From: Acidobacteriota bacterium
Lineage (GTDB): Bacteria > Acidobacteriota > Vicinamibacteria > Vicinamibacterales > UBA8438
Direction of reading: 5' to 3'
NCBI GenBank assembly: GCA_009861545.1
Contig: VXME01000160.1
Coordinates: forward strand, 1 to 64,000
DNA length: 64,000 nt
In this document: positions 24,525 to 36,653 of the stretch, one piece after another
How the letters are laid out: each line of letters starts with the position of its first letter
How positions within the stretch are numbered: the stretch's first letter is position 1
Made by a program: the position numbers and the translations under genes
The notes under the pieces: generated by a model
What the model saw: the letters and a program-made list of their open reading frames with translations, nothing else
Told to the model about the DNA's origin: nothing
The model's database searches: none

Positions 24525-26507
24525 CTACTCGCGCACGCTGGGTATCATCTCCACGCTCATCCGCTCGCCGTCGCGGATGAAGATCACCTCGGCCGGCTCG
24601 CCCACCTTCAGCAGGTCGAGCGCGTACATGTAGTCGTAGATGTTCGTCACCGACTGCCCGGCGAGGCCCACGATGACGTCGCCGCCCTGCAGGCCGGCCT
24701 GCTCGGCCGGGCCGCCGCCGACCACGCCCGACAGCGACAATCCCTCCACCTCCTGCGTGTAGTCGGGAATCGTGCCGGTGAAGATGCGCATCGTCGCCGC
24801 ACCGCCGGTCCGTTGCTGCACCTCCTGCACCCGGATGAAGTCCGGCGCGTCCGGCCGGGTCACCAGGTTCGCGGTGACAGCGGTCCCCAGCTCGATGATG
24901 CTGTCGAGGCCCTCGTAGTTGATGGTATGCGCATCGTCGGTCGGCCGATGGTAGTCCTCGTGGCTGCCGGTGAAGAAGTTCAGGCTCGGCACGCGGGACG
25001 CATTGAGGCTGCGGACGTCGGTCGGCAGGTAGGGATCGGCGACGAACGTCAGGTTCAGGCCGATCGGCTGGTTCAGCTCCTCGGCCAGCCCGGTCCAGAT
25101 GGAGCTGCTCCCGACCGCCTGCAGGTTGAGCGTGTTGTCGCGCAGCCGGCCGACCATATCGAAGTTCAGGTACGCGGCAATCTGATCCATCGGCACCGGC
25201 GCCTGATCGACGAAGTCGGTGGACCCGAGCAGGCCCAGCTCCTCTCCGGACCAGAACGCGAGGATGATTCCCCGCCCGCGTTCCGCGCCCGCCAGGCTGG
25301 CGCCGGAGGCCAGCACGGCGGCCACCCCGGAAGCGTTGTCGTCCGCGCCGTTGTGGATCTCTCCCGCCTCGCTGCCGCGCGCCAGCGAGTCGCCGCCGCG
25401 TCCGCGACCGAGGTGGTCGTAGTGGGCGCCGAGCATCACGTAGGGCTTGTCGAGCGGGGCGGTCCCGGCCGGCGGCAGGTACCCGATGACGTTGTGGCCC
25501 GTCGACTCCCGCTTCGCGAGGCTCACCTCGAGCGAGCCCTCCAGCGGCAGATCGAAGCCGGCGGCGTGGGGATTGCCGGTGTCGAAAGAGGCCTGTACCG
25601 CCTCGATGGACTCTCCAGCGCTCTCGATGATCGCGGCGCCCAGCTCGCCGTTCACCGTGGCGGCCACGATGCCGGAGTCGCTGACCGCCGTGTCGAACCT
25701 CAGCGGCACCAGGGCGCCGGCGTTGGGCGACCGCGGCCCGGTGACGACGATGAGACCCGCCGCGCCCCGCTCGCGCGCGGCCAGCGCCTTGAAGCGCAGG
25801 CCCGAGTAGCGCGCCAGCATCGACCGCAACTCCCCTTGGGTGTCCTCCGGAAAGTAACGGAACACGACGACGATCTTGTCGGTGACGTCCAGCGTGGCAT
25901 AGCTGTCGTAGCTGAAATCATCGGTTTCCGGCACCGAGAGGCCGTAGCCGGCGAAGACGAGCTGTCCCTGCGCCCTGCCCGTATCCGAGAACGACAGCGC
26001 CCGGATGGACGCTGCGTCGGGATCATCCTGGGCCGGGGGCACGGCCGGCACAGCCGCGTCGGCGCCGGTCGACCCGGGTGCCTGGGGATCCGGCGGCGGA
26101 TCCCGCGGCAACGGCTGGAGGTTCGCCACCGGCGTCGCGCCTGACGAGGCGGTGAGCACGTTTGCCTCTTCACCATCCGACCGGCGAATGCGCGCCTCGT
26201 CGATGGCTTCGATGCGGAGCGCGGTGCCGGTGTCCGACACCCCCGCCGTGTAGGAGAATGCTTGCCGGAAGTCGCCGATCCCCGGCAGCGGCTCGGCGCC
26301 AACGGCCTCGAGCTGCTCGATGATGTAGTCGGCCGCCATGCGGATGCCGGGAGAACCGGTCAGACGCCCCTCGAGCTTGTCGTCGGCCAGGTACTCGACG
26401 ATCGCCCGCGTGTCGAGCGCTCCCGTCTCCTGCGCCGCGGCGCTCCCAGCCACGCCGAACGACAGAAGCAACATCGAAAGAACGAATCGACTGATATTCG
26501 ATGACAT
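24525..26507 (-). CDS. Secreted M28 zinc aminopeptidase with PA and PDZ domains
   Basis: A 660-residue exported metallopeptidase. It has a signal peptide (FVLSMLLLSFGVAGSAAAQ), a protease-associated (PA) domain around residues 190-330 and an M28 catalytic domain. The di-zinc site is seen in LGAHYDHLG, NGADDNASG, WSGEELGLLGS, NFDMVGR and SHEDYHRPTDD. A C-terminal PDZ domain (GLSLSGVVGGGPAEQAGLQG, GDVIVGLAG) ends the protein. It likely removes N-terminal residues from peptides outside the cytoplasm. A Pro/Asp/Ala-rich insert lies near residues 130-170. The ATG at 26507 follows GAGGAATCACCG. The smaller propeller-like gene lies 38 bases upstream on the same strand. Confidence 0.92.
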   Translation of the reverse strand: MSSNISRFVLSMLLLSFGVAGSAAAQETGALDTRAIVEYLADDKLEGRLTGSPGIRMAADYIIEQLEAVGAEPLPGIGDFRQAFSYTAGVSDTGTALRIEAIDEARIRRSDGEEANVLTASSGATPVANLQPLPRDPPPDPQAPGSTGADAAVPAVPPAQDDPDAASIRALSFSDTGRAQGQLVFAGYGLSVPETDDFSYDSYATLDVTDKIVVVFRYFPEDTQGELRSMLARYSGLRFKALAARERGAAGLIVVTGPRSPNAGALVPLRFDTAVSDSGIVAATVNGELGAAIIESAGESIEAVQASFDTGNPHAAGFDLPLEGSLEVSLAKRESTGHNVIGYLPPAGTAPLDKPYVMLGAHYDHLGRGRGGDSLARGSEAGEIHNGADDNASGVAAVLASGASLAGAERGRGIILAFWSGEELGLLGSTDFVDQAPVPMDQIAAYLNFDMVGRLRDNTLNLQAVGSSSIWTGLAEELNQPIGLNLTFVADPYLPTDVRSLNASRVPSLNFFTGSHEDYHRPTDDAHTINYEGLDSIIELGTAVTANLVTRPDAPDFIRVQEVQQRTGGAATMRIFTGTIPDYTQEVEGLSLSGVVGGGPAEQAGLQGGDVIVGLAGQSVTNIYDYMYALDLLKVGEPAEVIFIRDGERMSVEMIPSVRE

Positions 26508-26545
26508 CGGTGATTCCTCGGTATCGGTTCCAAGCGCGCGACGGC

Positions 26546-27211
26546 TCACGGGAGCCGAACCACGCGGGTTCCCAAGCGCAACGAGCGGGAATCGGCTCCC
26601 CACTCGAACTCGTAGATGTCCGGATCCGATGCGTAGCGGAGCGCCCCGGTGCGCGCGTCGACCACCTCCACCCAACCGGTCCGGCCGTTGGTGGCCACGA
26701 ACGCCAGCGCCGAAGCGTCCGGCGCCCACCCCGGCCCGCCGAGCGTGCGGTGCTCGAAGGCGCCGCGCGGCTCGTCCGTGTGGCGCACGTCGACGAGATG
26801 GGTCGTCCGGCGCAGGTCGGCCGACAGCACCCAGAGACCATCCGGGGTCACCACCGCCAAACGACGTCCGTCCGGCGACCAGGCCGGATCGCAGGCACCG
26901 GGACCCAGCCCTAGTTGTCCATCGCTCGTCCCGTCCCGCACCCAGACGCGCGTGCGCCGGATCGAACGCCCCGCCCGCTCCACCGCCGCGCCCGGCTCCT
27001 CCGCACAGATCGCGGCTCGTCCCTTGTGCCAGGCAACCTTGACGATCCGCAACGCGCCAGGAGGCACGGCCGGCATCCCGGGCTCGCCTACCGGACTCCC
27101 GGCGCGGTGCGCCGGCGGCTGGGCGGGCCTCGACACGGCCGGCGCGACCGCGATCGCCAACAGGATCGCTGCGGCAGCCGGACGCGCCAAGGGCCGGACG
27201 AGCGGATGCAT
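26546..27211 (-). CDS. Exported WD40-like/TolB-type propeller fragment protein
   Basis: About 221 residues with a hydrophobic signal segment (AAAAILLAIAVAPAVS). Repeats of the TolB/PD40 type include CDPAWSPDGRRLAVVTPDG, PGWAPDASALAFVATNG and EWGADSRSLRLGT. Only three or four blades are present, fewer than a closed propeller needs, so it may be a truncated or oligomerising form. The ATG at 27209-27211 has a TAGAGT box seven bases upstream, which suggests a leaderless start; a GTG nine bases earlier overlaps that box. It probably shares a transcript with the peptidase downstream. Confidence 0.7.
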   Translation of the reverse strand: MHPLVRPLARPAAAAILLAIAVAPAVSRPAQPPAHRAGSPVGEPGMPAVPPGALRIVKVAWHKGRAAICAEEPGAAVERAGRSIRRTRVWVRDGTSDGQLGLGPGACDPAWSPDGRRLAVVTPDGLWVLSADLRRTTHLVDVRHTDEPRGAFEHRTLGGPGWAPDASALAFVATNGRTGWVEVVDARTGALRYASDPDIYEFEWGADSRSLRLGTRVVRLP

Positions 27212-27218
27212 GCTGCCC

Positions 27219-27224
27219 ACTCTA
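27219..27224 (-). promoter_or_regulatory. -10 box for a leaderless transcript
   Basis: On the minus strand TAGAGT lies seven bases before the ATG at 27211, the same spacing as at three plus-strand genes in this window. Confidence 0.4.
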
Positions 27225-27250
27225 CCCGATGCGCGCCGGACGATGCCGAA

Positions 27251-31690
<4,440 letters not shown>

Positions 31691-32011
31691 TGCGCGGCGT
31701 CCATGGCGAGGGCGACAACTGTGCGCAGGGAACCGGTCCGGCGACGGGCTCCGCTCGACTCCAGCGTCCTGCCCTCCGGCTTGCGCAGCGTGTCCGCAAG
31801 CTCCACTACTCGGAAGTGTAACTCTGAAGCAGCCCGCCCGCCGGGCCGCCGAGCTCGCTTCCTCGTTGGCGTCCTGCTCGGCAGCGACAGGCGTGGGATC
31901 GGAACGTGGCGGTCGCACGCAGCTTCGCTGGCGATGGGGGGCAGGCGAAAATGCGATCCATCGGGCAGCACGCGCGGTAGGATGGAACTGCAAGGCAGCA
32001 CAGGAGCTCGC
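31691..32011. other. Intergenic region between divergent lhr and hybrid kinase genes
   Basis: A 321-base gap without a supported gene. It presumably carries both promoters, but no strong -35/-10 pair was identified. A short minus-strand stretch at 31787-31815 resembles the D-arm of tRNA-Leu without the rest of a tRNA. AGGAG at 32002-32006 is the ribosome site of the kinase. Confidence 0.6.
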
Positions 32012-34015
32012 ATGAGCCGCGAAGAGCACTATCTCAAGCAGGAGCTCTACGAGCTGGTCCGCAGCGATCCGGCGATCTTCGAGTTCCTGCAGGCCGGCTC
32101 GCTCGACGGCATCTGGTACTGGGACGTCGAGCGGCAGGACCAGGAATGGATGAGCCCCCGGTTCAAGGAGCTCTTCGGCTACCGCGACGACGAGATCCCC
32201 AACACGTCCGAGTGGTGGCAGGCCAACATCTTCCCCGAGGACCGCGACGTCGCCCTCGACAACTTCGCGAAGCACCTCGCCGACCCGCACCACCCGTACG
32301 ACCAGATCGTGCGCTACCGCCACCGCGACGGCAGCACCGTATGGGTGCGCTGCCGCGGGCTCGCGGTCCGCAACGAGCGCGGCGAGCCCATCCGCCTGCT
32401 GGGCTGCCACACCGACGTCACGGCCCTCAAGCGCGCGGAGGAGGACCTGCAACGCCAGGCGGCCGAGCTGCGGGACGCCCGGGACGCCGCCGAACGCGCC
32501 AACCGGGCCAAGAGCACCTTCCTGGCCAACGTCAGCCACGAGATTCGTACGCCGCTCAACGCCGTGATCGGCACGGCGGAGCTGCTCGCCGACACCGGCC
32601 TGACGCCTGAGCAGCACGACCACCTGGCCGCCGTCCGCGAATCGGCCGAGGCGCTGCTGGACATCATCAACGACATCCTCGACTACTCGAAGATCGAGGC
32701 GGGCAGGCTGCAGAGCGAGCAGCAGCCGTTCCAACTGCGCAAGCGGCTGGACAACCTGGTGATGTCGCTCGCGCCCCGTCTCCACGACAAGCCCGTCACG
32801 CTGTCGACCGACGTCGCCGACGACGCGCCGGACACGCTCGTCGGCGATGCCCGCCTGCTGCGGCAGGTGCTGGCCAACCTCCTTTCGAACGCGATCAAGT
32901 TCACGGCGCGAGGCACGATCGAGCTGCGGGTGCGGGCCGAGGAGCTGACCGGCGACACGGTGACGCTGCGGTTCGAGGTCGCCGACACCGGCATCGGCAT
33001 TCCGGCGGACAAGCAGCGGGTAATCTTCGAGGAGTTCGTGCAGGCCGACGCCTCGACGACGCGGCGCTACGGCGGCACCGGGCTGGGGCTGGCGATTGCC
33101 TCCCGGCTGGTGGACGCGCTGGACGGCCGGATCGGTCTGGTGAGCGAACCCGGAACGGGCAGCACGTTCCACTTCACGGCGCGGTTCGGACGCGCCGCGG
33201 CGGAAGCCGTCGAGGCGACGGGCGACCGCGGGCCGATCGTCGAGCTGCGACCGCTCCGCGTGCTCCTGGTCGAGGACAGCGTCGCCAACCAGCGCGTGGC
33301 CACGGGTATGCTGGAGAAGGCGAAGCACACCGTCCGTGTCGCGGCCGACGGGGCGGCGGCGGTGGAGGCGTGCGGTGCGGAGCGTTTCGACGTCGTGTTG
33401 ATGGATCTCCAGATGCCGCGGATGGACGGCTACGACGCGACCCGCGCCATCCGGCGGCGGGAGCGGGAACTGGGTCTCGCCAGGACGCCGATCGTGGCCC
33501 TGACCGCGCGCGCGTCGATGGGCAACGAAGCGCTGTGCCTGTCCGCCGGCTTCGACGGCTATCTGCCCAAGCCGTATCGTTCGCGAGAGCTGCTCGACGC
33601 GATCGCCGCGCAGGTCGGCGGGACGGAACCGACCGCGGCGCCCACGCCGCCGGCCGGCGGCCCGACGCCGGGTGCACGTCTCGACTGGGATGCCGCCCTG
33701 GCGGCCCTGGACGGCGACCCGGAGCTTCTGGCGACGGTGGTGGAGGGCTTTCTCGGCCAGCACCCGGCTCTGGTCGCCGAGTTGCGCGAGGCGCTCGGGA
33801 CCGGCGACCTGGCGGTGGTGAAGCGCGTGGCGCACACCGTCGGGGGATCGCTCCGATTGTTCCACGACGCTCGTGTCGTTGCACTCGCGCACGATCTGGA
33901 GGAGCGCTGCCACGGAGGAACACCGGATCAGGTGGCTGCGGCTTGGCGCACGCTCGAGCCGGAGTTGGCGACGGTCGTTATCGAGCTCCGGGATCGGGTC
34001 GGCAACCAGGCCTAG
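32012..34015 (+). CDS. Hybrid sensor histidine kinase: PAS-HisKA-HATPase-REC-HPt
   Basis: A 667-residue phosphorelay protein. A PAS domain of the PAS_3 type (SLDGIWYWDVERQDQEWMSP, with LGCHTDVTALKRAEEDL at its end) leads by coiled coil to the H-box FLANVSHEIRTPLNAVIG. The N-box is NLLSNAIKFTARG, with ATP-lid motifs DTGIGIPADK and GGTGLGLAIA. The receiver has its phospho-Asp in VVLMDLQMPRMDG, and the HPt domain has its His in KRVAHTVGGSLRLF. No membrane segment is evident, so it senses a cytoplasmic signal. The ATG at 32012 follows CAGGAGCTCGC. The next gene encodes a receiver-HATPase protein, a probable target. Confidence 0.93.
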   Translation: MSREEHYLKQELYELVRSDPAIFEFLQAGSLDGIWYWDVERQDQEWMSPRFKELFGYRDDEIPNTSEWWQANIFPEDRDVALDNFAKHLADPHHPYDQIVRYRHRDGSTVWVRCRGLAVRNERGEPIRLLGCHTDVTALKRAEEDLQRQAAELRDARDAAERANRAKSTFLANVSHEIRTPLNAVIGTAELLADTGLTPEQHDHLAAVRESAEALLDIINDILDYSKIEAGRLQSEQQPFQLRKRLDNLVMSLAPRLHDKPVTLSTDVADDAPDTLVGDARLLRQVLANLLSNAIKFTARGTIELRVRAEELTGDTVTLRFEVADTGIGIPADKQRVIFEEFVQADASTTRRYGGTGLGLAIASRLVDALDGRIGLVSEPGTGSTFHFTARFGRAAAEAVEATGDRGPIVELRPLRVLLVEDSVANQRVATGMLEKAKHTVRVAADGAAAVEACGAERFDVVLMDLQMPRMDGYDATRAIRRRERELGLARTPIVALTARASMGNEALCLSAGFDGYLPKPYRSRELLDAIAAQVGGTEPTAAPTPPAGGPTPGARLDWDAALAALDGDPELLATVVEGFLGQHPALVAELREALGTGDLAVVKRVAHTVGGSLRLFHDARVVALAHDLEERCHGGTPDQVAAAWRTLEPELATVVIELRDRVGNQA

Positions 34016-34047
34016 GAGTCTGCGTCGTGGAAACGGCGTAGACTCCT
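34014..34047 (+). terminator. Strong hairpin overlapping the kinase stop codon (dispersed element, copy 2)
   Basis: AGGAGTCTGCGTCG (34014-34027) pairs with CGGCGTAGACTCCT (34034-34047) across a six-base loop, with one mismatch and one G-U pair. It begins within the TAG stop of the kinase gene. There is no T-run. The left arm is the same element found at 15520 and 62557. Confidence 0.55.
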
Positions 34048-34117
34048 GGTCAGGCCCGGTTGGGCGGCAATCGGAGCCACCGGCGACGAATGTCGGGATA
34101 GCAGGGAGAGCGGCATC

Positions 34118-35017
34118 GTGGCGTGCATTCTGGTGGTGGACGACTCGGCCGCTGACCGCGAGCTGGCGGGGCGTCTGCTGGCGAAACAGCCGTGGCGCGT
34201 GATCCATGCCGGGGACGGCCGGCAGGCCCTGGCCCGGATGCAGGAAGACGACGTGGACCTGGTGCTCACCGACCTGGTCATGCCGGATCTGGACGGCCTG
34301 GGGTTCGTTCAGCAGGCGAAGATCGACTACCCGCTGGTCCCAGTGGTGCTGATGACCGCGCGCGGCAGCGAAGAGATCGCCGTGCGGGCCCTCGAGGCGG
34401 GCGCCTCCAGCTACGTCCCGAAGAAAGCGCTGATACGCGACCTCGTCGAGGTCGTGCAACGCATCCTCGACGCCTCGCGGGAGCACAAGAGCTATACGCG
34501 CCTGCTCGGGCGGCTGCAGGCGGCCTCGTTCACGCTGGAGAACGACCTGGAGCTGATATCGTCGCTCGTCAGCTATCTGACGCAGGTCCTGCGGGACTCC
34601 GGCATGTTCGGCGAATCCGACTGCCACGGAATTACCACCGCGCTAGACGAGGCGCTGACGAACGCGTACTACCACGGCAACCTCGAAGTGCGGTCCGAGA
34701 TACGCGAGCACGACGCGCGGGCCTACCGCGCGCTCGCCGAGCAGCGCCGGCAGAGCGCCCCGTACCGCGACCGCCGGATTCGCGTGAATGCAAACCTCTC
34801 CGCGGACGCGGTTCGCTTCGTCATCGCGGACGACGGCGGCGGATTCGACGTCGGCGCGGTCCCCGATCCCACCGCGCCGGAAAACCTGGCGCGGCCGAGC
34901 GGGCGCGGCATCTTCCTGATGAAGACCTTCCTCGACGAGGTGAGCTACAACCACACCGGCAACGAGGTGACGCTGTTGAAGCGGCGCCAGGAGTCCGTGG
35001 CGACGGCCCGCGACTGA
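34118..35017 (+). CDS. Response regulator fused to an RsbW-like ATPase domain
   Basis: A 299-residue protein. The N-terminal receiver is intact (ILVVDDSAAD, phospho-Asp in LVLTDLVMPDLDG, Lys in YVPKKALIRD). The C-terminal half is a GHKL ATPase of the anti-sigma/serine-kinase type: GITTALDEALTNAYYHGN is the N-box and VIADDGGGFD and SGRGIFLMKTF the lid. Such domains phosphorylate STAS proteins and hold partner proteins in general-stress circuits. The start is GTG with GGGAGAG upstream. A receiver directly controlling the kinase domain would let the hybrid kinase upstream set partner switching with the SpoIIE phosphatase and STAS protein on the opposite strand. Confidence 0.9.
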   Translation: MACILVVDDSAADRELAGRLLAKQPWRVIHAGDGRQALARMQEDDVDLVLTDLVMPDLDGLGFVQQAKIDYPLVPVVLMTARGSEEIAVRALEAGASSYVPKKALIRDLVEVVQRILDASREHKSYTRLLGRLQAASFTLENDLELISSLVSYLTQVLRDSGMFGESDCHGITTALDEALTNAYYHGNLEVRSEIREHDARAYRALAEQRRQSAPYRDRRIRVNANLSADAVRFVIADDGGGFDVGAVPDPTAPENLARPSGRGIFLMKTFLDEVSYNHTGNEVTLLKRRQESVATARD

Positions 35018-35041
35018 CGGTCCCGCCGGCGCGTCGCGGAT

Positions 35042-36184
35042 TCACCGCGAACGGATGACGACGACCGTCTTGTCGTCGCCGGGGTCCGGGCTTTCGCGCT
35101 CGAACTCCTCGGCGGCGTGACACAGGTCCCGCGCCAGCTCGACGGCCGGACGGTCCGGGCCCCCGGTCATCACCGCCCGGACGCCCTCCAGATCGAAGAA
35201 CCGGTCCGCGTCGTCCTGCGCCTCGGTCACGCCGTCGCTGTAGATCACGAGCCGCGCTCCGGCGTGGAGCGTCACCGTCTTCTCTTCCCAGGCGGCGTCG
35301 GCGAAGAGCCTGAGGGGAGGCCCGGTCGACACCAGGGTCGATTCGGTCGCGCCATCCAGCAGCAGGGCCCGGGGATGCCCGGCGTTCACGAACGTGAACC
35401 GCCCGGTCGGAAAGGCCAGCACGCCGTAGAAGAGCGTGACGAACCGGTCCTGGTCCTGGTCGTGCAGCAGGGCCCGGTTGAGCGTGCGCACGAGCTCGAT
35501 CGGAGTCGCGCACGACGCGGCCTCCGCCCGCAGGACGCCCTGCGTCTCCGCCATGAGGATTGCGCCCGGAATACCCTTGCCGGATGCATCGCCGACCGCG
35601 ATCGCCACGCGATCGGGCGGCAGATCGATGAAGTCGTAGAAATCGCCGCCCACCTGCCCGCTGCTGTGCAGGTGCGCGCCGATGTCGTGCCCGGGCACTT
35701 CCGGCACGCGTCCCGGAAGGAAGGACTGCTGCACGAACGCGGCGATCTTGAGCTCGTGCTCGAGCCGCCGGTTCTGCTCCGCGAGCAGGCGATGCCGCTC
35801 GCGGGCGTACCGGATGCTCCGAACCAGCAGGTCGACCGTCAAGCGATCCTTGACGAGGTAGTCCTGCGCGCCGCGCTGCACCGCCTTGACGGCGATGTCT
35901 TCGTCGTCGAGACGACTGAGCACGATGACGGGCGCGGTCTTTCCCAGCCGCCGGATCGCCTCGAAGCCGTCACCGTCCCCGATCTCCGCGCGCGCCAGCC
36001 CCAGCAGGACCAGATCGTACGAACGCGCGCCGAGCTCGGTCGCCGCGGCTCGTACTTCGGGCACCGCCCTGACGGCGAACGAGGCGGCAGCCTGGTCCAG
36101 AACGCCGTTGACGCGGGCGAGGTCGTTCGGCTCGTCCTCGACGAGCAGCACGCGCACGGGCCGCGATTCGGTTCGACTCGGCAA
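35042..36184 (-). CDS. RsbU-like SpoIIE (PP2C) phosphatase with degenerate receiver domain
   Basis: A 380-residue protein. The N-terminal receiver-like domain keeps the acidic pair (LLVEDEPND) and the Lys (YLVKDRL). It has Gly62 where the phosphorylated Asp should be (YDLVLLGLA), so it cannot be phosphorylated normally. After a short coiled coil comes a complete PP2C phosphatase domain: GGDFYDFIDLP, VGDASGKGIPGAILM, FVNAGHP, YSDGVTEAQDD and DDKTVVVIRSR. It should dephosphorylate the STAS protein encoded 23 bases upstream. The TTG start at 36184 is preceded by GAGG; no ATG is available nearby. Confidence 0.9.
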   Translation of the reverse strand: MPSRTESRPVRVLLVEDEPNDLARVNGVLDQAAASFAVRAVPEVRAAATELGARSYDLVLLGLARAEIGDGDGFEAIRRLGKTAPVIVLSRLDDEDIAVKAVQRGAQDYLVKDRLTVDLLVRSIRYARERHRLLAEQNRRLEHELKIAAFVQQSFLPGRVPEVPGHDIGAHLHSSGQVGGDFYDFIDLPPDRVAIAVGDASGKGIPGAILMAETQGVLRAEAASCATPIELVRTLNRALLHDQDQDRFVTLFYGVLAFPTGRFTFVNAGHPRALLLDGATESTLVSTGPPLRLFADAAWEEKTVTLHAGARLVIYSDGVTEAQDDADRFFDLEGVRAVMTGGPDRPAVELARDLCHAAEEFERESPDPGDDKTVVVIRSR

Positions 36185-36207
36185 CAGTTCCCAACCTCAC
36201 CCGCCGC

Positions 36208-36555
36208 TCAACGCGGCGCGAAGCCCTCCAGGGCGTCCGCCTCCGAGCTGAACGTCTCGAACACCAGCTCGAGCTTGGTCGTCACCATCAGGTCCCAGAC
36301 CCGCTCGGTCAGATTCAGGAGCCGGAGCTGTCCCCCGGCGTTCTTGACCGCCGCGCGTTTCGACAGCAGCGTGCCGAGGGCCGCGCTGTCGATGAACGCC
36401 ACGCCACGGAGATTCAGGATCAGCCTGGTGCGTCCGGTGTCGACAAGATCGTCGATGCGATCCGCGAGCGTCTCGCTCGCCTCGCCGGCCAGCTTTCCGG
36501 TGAGATCGAGAATCGTTGCGGAACCGACGTCCCGCTGGCCGATCCGCAGCGCCAT
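36208..36555 (-). CDS. STAS-domain anti-sigma factor antagonist
   Basis: A 115-residue single-domain protein: ALRIGQRDVGSATILDLTGK, then LNLRGVAFIDSAALGTLLSK containing the Ser that the cognate kinase would phosphorylate, then GQLRLLNLTERVWDLM. It is the antagonist element of a partner-switching module and lies 23 bases before the SpoIIE phosphatase gene on the same strand. The ATG at 36555 was chosen because GGGGGTG lies upstream and the domain starts there; the longer form adds 15 residues of no family character. Confidence 0.9.
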   Translation of the reverse strand: MALRIGQRDVGSATILDLTGKLAGEASETLADRIDDLVDTGRTRLILNLRGVAFIDSAALGTLLSKRAAVKNAGGQLRLLNLTERVWDLMVTTKLELVFETFSSEADALEGFAPR

Positions 36556-36653
36556 CGACACCCCCCGCTGCATGCTGACCGAAACAGCGCTGGAACGCAA
36601 CCGGAGGGACCGGGTCGTGCGGCAGCGAAGCGGAACGCGTCCCCGGGTCGGGC

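Noticed and set aside
31787-31815. tRNA-Leu-like D-arm on the minus strand (GTGGAGCTTGCGGACACGCT)
   Set aside because: No matching anticodon stem, T-loop or acceptor stem follows, so it is not a tRNA gene; resemblance to a decayed tRNA is possible but weak.
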